NCBI GenBank assembly: GCA_003694385.1 | Contig: RFKA01000032.1 | Location: 1-16,100, forward strand | Length of the DNA: 16,100 bases | From: Candidatus Woesearchaeota archaeon | GTDB lineage: Archaea > Nanobdellota > Nanobdellia > Woesearchaeales > UBA525 | Direction of reading: 5' to 3' | Shown here: piece by piece, positions 14,215-16,100 of the stretch | Layout: every line of letters begins with the position of its first letter | How positions within the stretch are numbered: the first letter of the stretch is position 1 | Position numbers and translations under genes: made by a program | The notes under the pieces: model-generated | Told to the model about the DNA's origin: nothing | Databases searched by the model: none | The model's input: only the letters and a program-made list of their open reading frames with translations

Positions 14215-14978
14215 GCGCGCGTAGCAAACGCCGGGCCAGTACGCGCCGAGCAAGTAAGCACCGGCCCGCGCTGCGCAAGCACCACTTGACAGCGCTCGTC
14301 GTCATCATCCCAACGCTTTTCTTTCTCTTTCTTATCCCGCTTCTCCTGCAGCAACAGCGGCTGGGAGCGCTCAACGACGCGTACAAAGCGCTCAGTGAGC
14401 AATATGAGGAGTTGTCGCAACGTGAAGCGTTCTACCGCGAGGCTTACGAGGTGGCGCTTGGCGACTTGCGCATCTTAAGCACTGCCTACGGCGGTGATGA
14501 TCGCTATGTGGTGCTCGCGAAAGCGCTCCGCGAGCAAGAACAATCATTCTTCGGGAACGTAACGGACGAGCAGGTCTACACGGTGCGCAACCCCGCGATC
14601 TGGCAGGAGTACATCGACCAGGGCATCGTCCAGACGGATTGCATAGCGAGCACAGTCGTGAATGCGACGAGTGACGAAGCACTCTTCTCCCTGCACATCC
14701 TGGAGGGGTCTGCGGGGCTCTATCTTGACGGGAACTACTTGCGAGAGCTTGGCCCTGGAGCGCACGGCCTCACGCTGCGCGTCGCGCCTGGCGAGCATGA
14801 AGTGTCACTCGTCTCGAGCAGCGGACTCCGCTACGATGCCCTCAGCCTTGAGGGAGAGCCCGTTCTTCCGGTGCCGCGCTATGACCGTGGAACGACGTGG
14901 CAAATCTTCGATTGCCTTGATGTGAGCGCGAGTTCTGAGGGGCCTGGTGCACTACGAATCCCATTCACCCTTGTGTGA
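14211..14978 (+). CDS. membrane-anchored coiled-coil protein coupled to the surface protein
   Basis: A 255-aa type II membrane protein. Residues 1-25 are very basic (RSKRRASTRRASKHRP), residues 26-46 form one transmembrane helix, 47-85 read as a coiled coil (LNDAYKALSEQYEELSQREA), and the rest lies outside. Residues about 165-205 (GLYLDGNYLRELGPGAHGLT) have the xxLDG...PGxHxV layout of a PEGA-like beta domain. Only two Cys (144 and 235) occur, possibly a disulfide pair. The ATG at 14211 overlaps the TGA of the giant gene by 4 nt, so the two products are made together and may form one complex, for example an assembly or anchoring partner. No family is recognised. Confidence 0.82.
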   Translation: MSARSKRRASTRRASKHRPALRKHHLTALVVIIPTLFFLFLIPLLLQQQRLGALNDAYKALSEQYEELSQREAFYREAYEVALGDLRILSTAYGGDDRYVVLAKALREQEQSFFGNVTDEQVYTVRNPAIWQEYIDQGIVQTDCIASTVVNATSDEALFSLHILEGSAGLYLDGNYLRELGPGAHGLTLRVAPGEHEVSLVSSSGLRYDALSLEGEPVLPVPRYDRGTTWQIFDCLDVSASSEGPGALRIPFTLV

Positions 14979-14990
14979 TGAGGTATTTGA

Positions 14991-15010
14991 TGTGGTCCGT
15001 TAGGACCGCA
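14991..15010. repeat. short perfect hairpin between coupled operon and cytochrome gene
   Basis: TGTGGTCC-GTTA-GGACCGCA forms an 8-bp stem (one G-T pair) with a 4-nt loop, 13 nt after the stop at 14978 and just before the TATA box at 15016. No T-run follows, so it may be an operator and not a terminator. Confidence 0.45.
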
Positions 15011-15014
15011 GAAG

Positions 15015-15025
15015 GTTTATAAATG
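15015..15025 (+). promoter_or_regulatory. TATA box of the cytochrome b5-domain gene
   Basis: GTTTATAAATG is centred about 26 nt before the ATG at 15045, indicating a leaderless mRNA and its own promoter separate from the upstream operon. Confidence 0.55.
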
Positions 15026-15044
15026 ATATAAATGGGGCGAGTAT

Positions 15045-16100
15045 ATGCACTTATTCATGAAGTCGCTCCTCGCAGGCCTCCTGACTGGCGTTGTTGGTCT
15101 CGCGGCGATTCTCACCATCGCGAACGTGCCAGATGCACCCGAAGCGGCCGTCCTAACAATCGAGTCGGCACAGGAAACACTCTCTCTGAAGGCGCTGGCC
15201 ACTCACAGCATTCCCACCAACTGCTGGACGGTTATCAATGGAAAAGTGTACGACCTCAGCAGCTACATCTCTTCCCACCCGGGAGGGCCGGTCATCACGC
15301 AAGCGTGTGGGAAAGACGCGACGGAGCTCTTCAACACGAAAGGTGGGGCGGGGCGACCGCATAGCGCGTTCGCTCAGGAGTTGCTCGAGCAGTTCCTCAT
15401 CGGTAGCATCGGCGAAGTGCCCGAGGAGGAAGCACCCGTTACAGAGGAGGTGAAGACGCCGCCAGCACCGGCAGTTCCTGACAAGCTCCAGTCTGCGCTC
15501 GCGTTCTTCTCTGACCCTGCTATTCAGTCCTACCGCATGGTCGTCGAGAATGAAGGGAGGCTCTACACGGTGACCTACGAGGACGACACGCTTACTGTCA
15601 CAGAGGGTGTCGTGTCGAAACCAGCGGGAGAGAGCTGTATTAGGGACGTAGAGATAGCTGCGCATGCTTCCACGAGTGACTGCTGGATCATGATCGGAAG
15701 CGACGTGTATGACGTGACGACGTACCTGCCCGTACATCCTGGTGGGCCAGAGGAGATAAGACCGTTCTGCGGCGGGGATGCGACAGAGGCGTTCGCGACA
15801 AAGAACGGGAAGGGCACGCATAGCGACTTCGCGAGGAAAACGTTGGCTGCTCTCCGCGTTGGCGATGTCTGTGAAGGAACGGAGGTGAGAACAGATATCC
15901 CCGAACCACCAGTTCCTGAGATGCCAGAACCTCCTCTCACCGAGGAAGCCGCTATTGACGCGTACAGTTTGGAAAGAGTTGCACTGCATGATAGACGGAC
16001 CGACTGCTGGCTCATCATCGACGGAGAAATCTACGACGTCACAAACTACATCCCCATCCACCCAGGCGGAAAAACAATGATCACAAACAACTGCGGAACA
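15045..16100 (+). CDS. exported protein with three tandem cytochrome b5-type heme domains, 3' end cut
   Basis: 352 codons are open to the window edge. Residues ~6-26 are a signal peptide or anchor (SLLAGLLTGVVGLAAILTIA). Domain 1 has NCW at C60, HPGG with H78, QACG with C88 and the second heme His H106 (RPHSAF). Domain 2 has DCW, HPGG with H231, FCGGDA and H259 (GTHSDF). The H-to-H spacing is 28 in both. Domain 3 begins with DCW and HPGG at H339 and is cut before its second His. Each domain carries a Cys before the first strand and a Cys ten residues after the HPGG His, likely a structural disulfide typical of exported microbial b5 domains. A non-heme linker (~148-195) separates domains 1 and 2; Pro/Glu linkers join the rest. 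The role would be electron transfer or heme binding outside the membrane. The start is set by promoter spacing; M5 is an alternative. Confidence 0.92.
   Translation, partial: MHLFMKSLLAGLLTGVVGLAAILTIANVPDAPEAAVLTIESAQETLSLKALATHSIPTNCWTVINGKVYDLSSYISSHPGGPVITQACGKDATELFNTKGGAGRPHSAFAQELLEQFLIGSIGEVPEEEAPVTEEVKTPPAPAVPDKLQSALAFFSDPAIQSYRMVVENEGRLYTVTYEDDTLTVTEGVVSKPAGESCIRDVEIAAHASTSDCWIMIGSDVYDVTTYLPVHPGGPEEIRPFCGGDATEAFATKNGKGTHSDFARKTLAALRVGDVCEGTEVRTDIPEPPVPEMPEPPLTEEAAIDAYSLERVALHDRRTDCWLIIDGEIYDVTNYIPIHPGGKTMITNNCGT

Noticed and set aside
15153..16061. 302-aa minus-strand open frame
   Set aside because: Antisense to the cytochrome b5-domain gene, which has complete heme motifs and a promoter.

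Overview
The window reads as archaeal chromosome. It encodes an archaeal-type ribosomal protein eS6 and an arginyl-tRNA synthetase. Nearly every gene with a free upstream region has an A/T-rich TATA-like box about 25-28 nt before its start codon, which is the spacing expected for leaderless archaeal transcripts. Bacterial-like RtcB, a SpoIIM-like membrane protein, dockerin/EF-hand repeats, Cys-rich surface repeats and exported Cys-containing cytochrome b5 domains fit an uncultivated lineage such as a DPANN archaeon (Woesearchaeota-like). That placement is inference; no rRNA gene is present to settle it.

Left part (1-5000), mostly housekeeping. The 5' two thirds of rtcB lies on the minus strand and runs off the left edge. 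A frameshifted gene remnant diverges from it (758-1336). Then come ribosomal protein eS6 (+), a convergent small glutaredoxin (-), argS (+), a 49-aa zinc-ribbon protein (-) and, divergent from it, a Ski2/Hel308-type helicase that stops after the first RecA domain (4292-4978).

Middle part (5070-8270), membrane and unknown genes. A minus-strand trio is chained by two 4-nt ATGA overlaps: exported dockerin-like protein, then a 30-aa peptide, then a DUF4870-like membrane protein. Upstream of it is a 348-aa SpoIIM-like multi-pass protein. Its divergent promoter region holds two sets of 13-nt-period direct repeats. A 202-aa unrecognised soluble protein follows, then 239 nt without an intact gene.

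Right part (8269-16100), cell surface. A 1981-aa secreted, C-terminally anchored protein carries about 22 Cys-rich CGDG-type repeats, two SpaA-like domains, a propeller-like region, a duplicated unique domain and a PKD-like domain. It is translationally coupled (ATGA) to a 255-aa membrane-anchored protein with a coiled coil and a PEGA-like segment. After these comes the start of an exported protein with at least three tandem cytochrome b5 domains, cut off by the right edge. Together these suggest a surface structure plus an extracytoplasmic b-heme protein; the functional link between them is a hypothesis. Codon choice changes inside both the giant gene and the cytochrome gene, suggesting mosaic assembly from sequence with different codon preferences.
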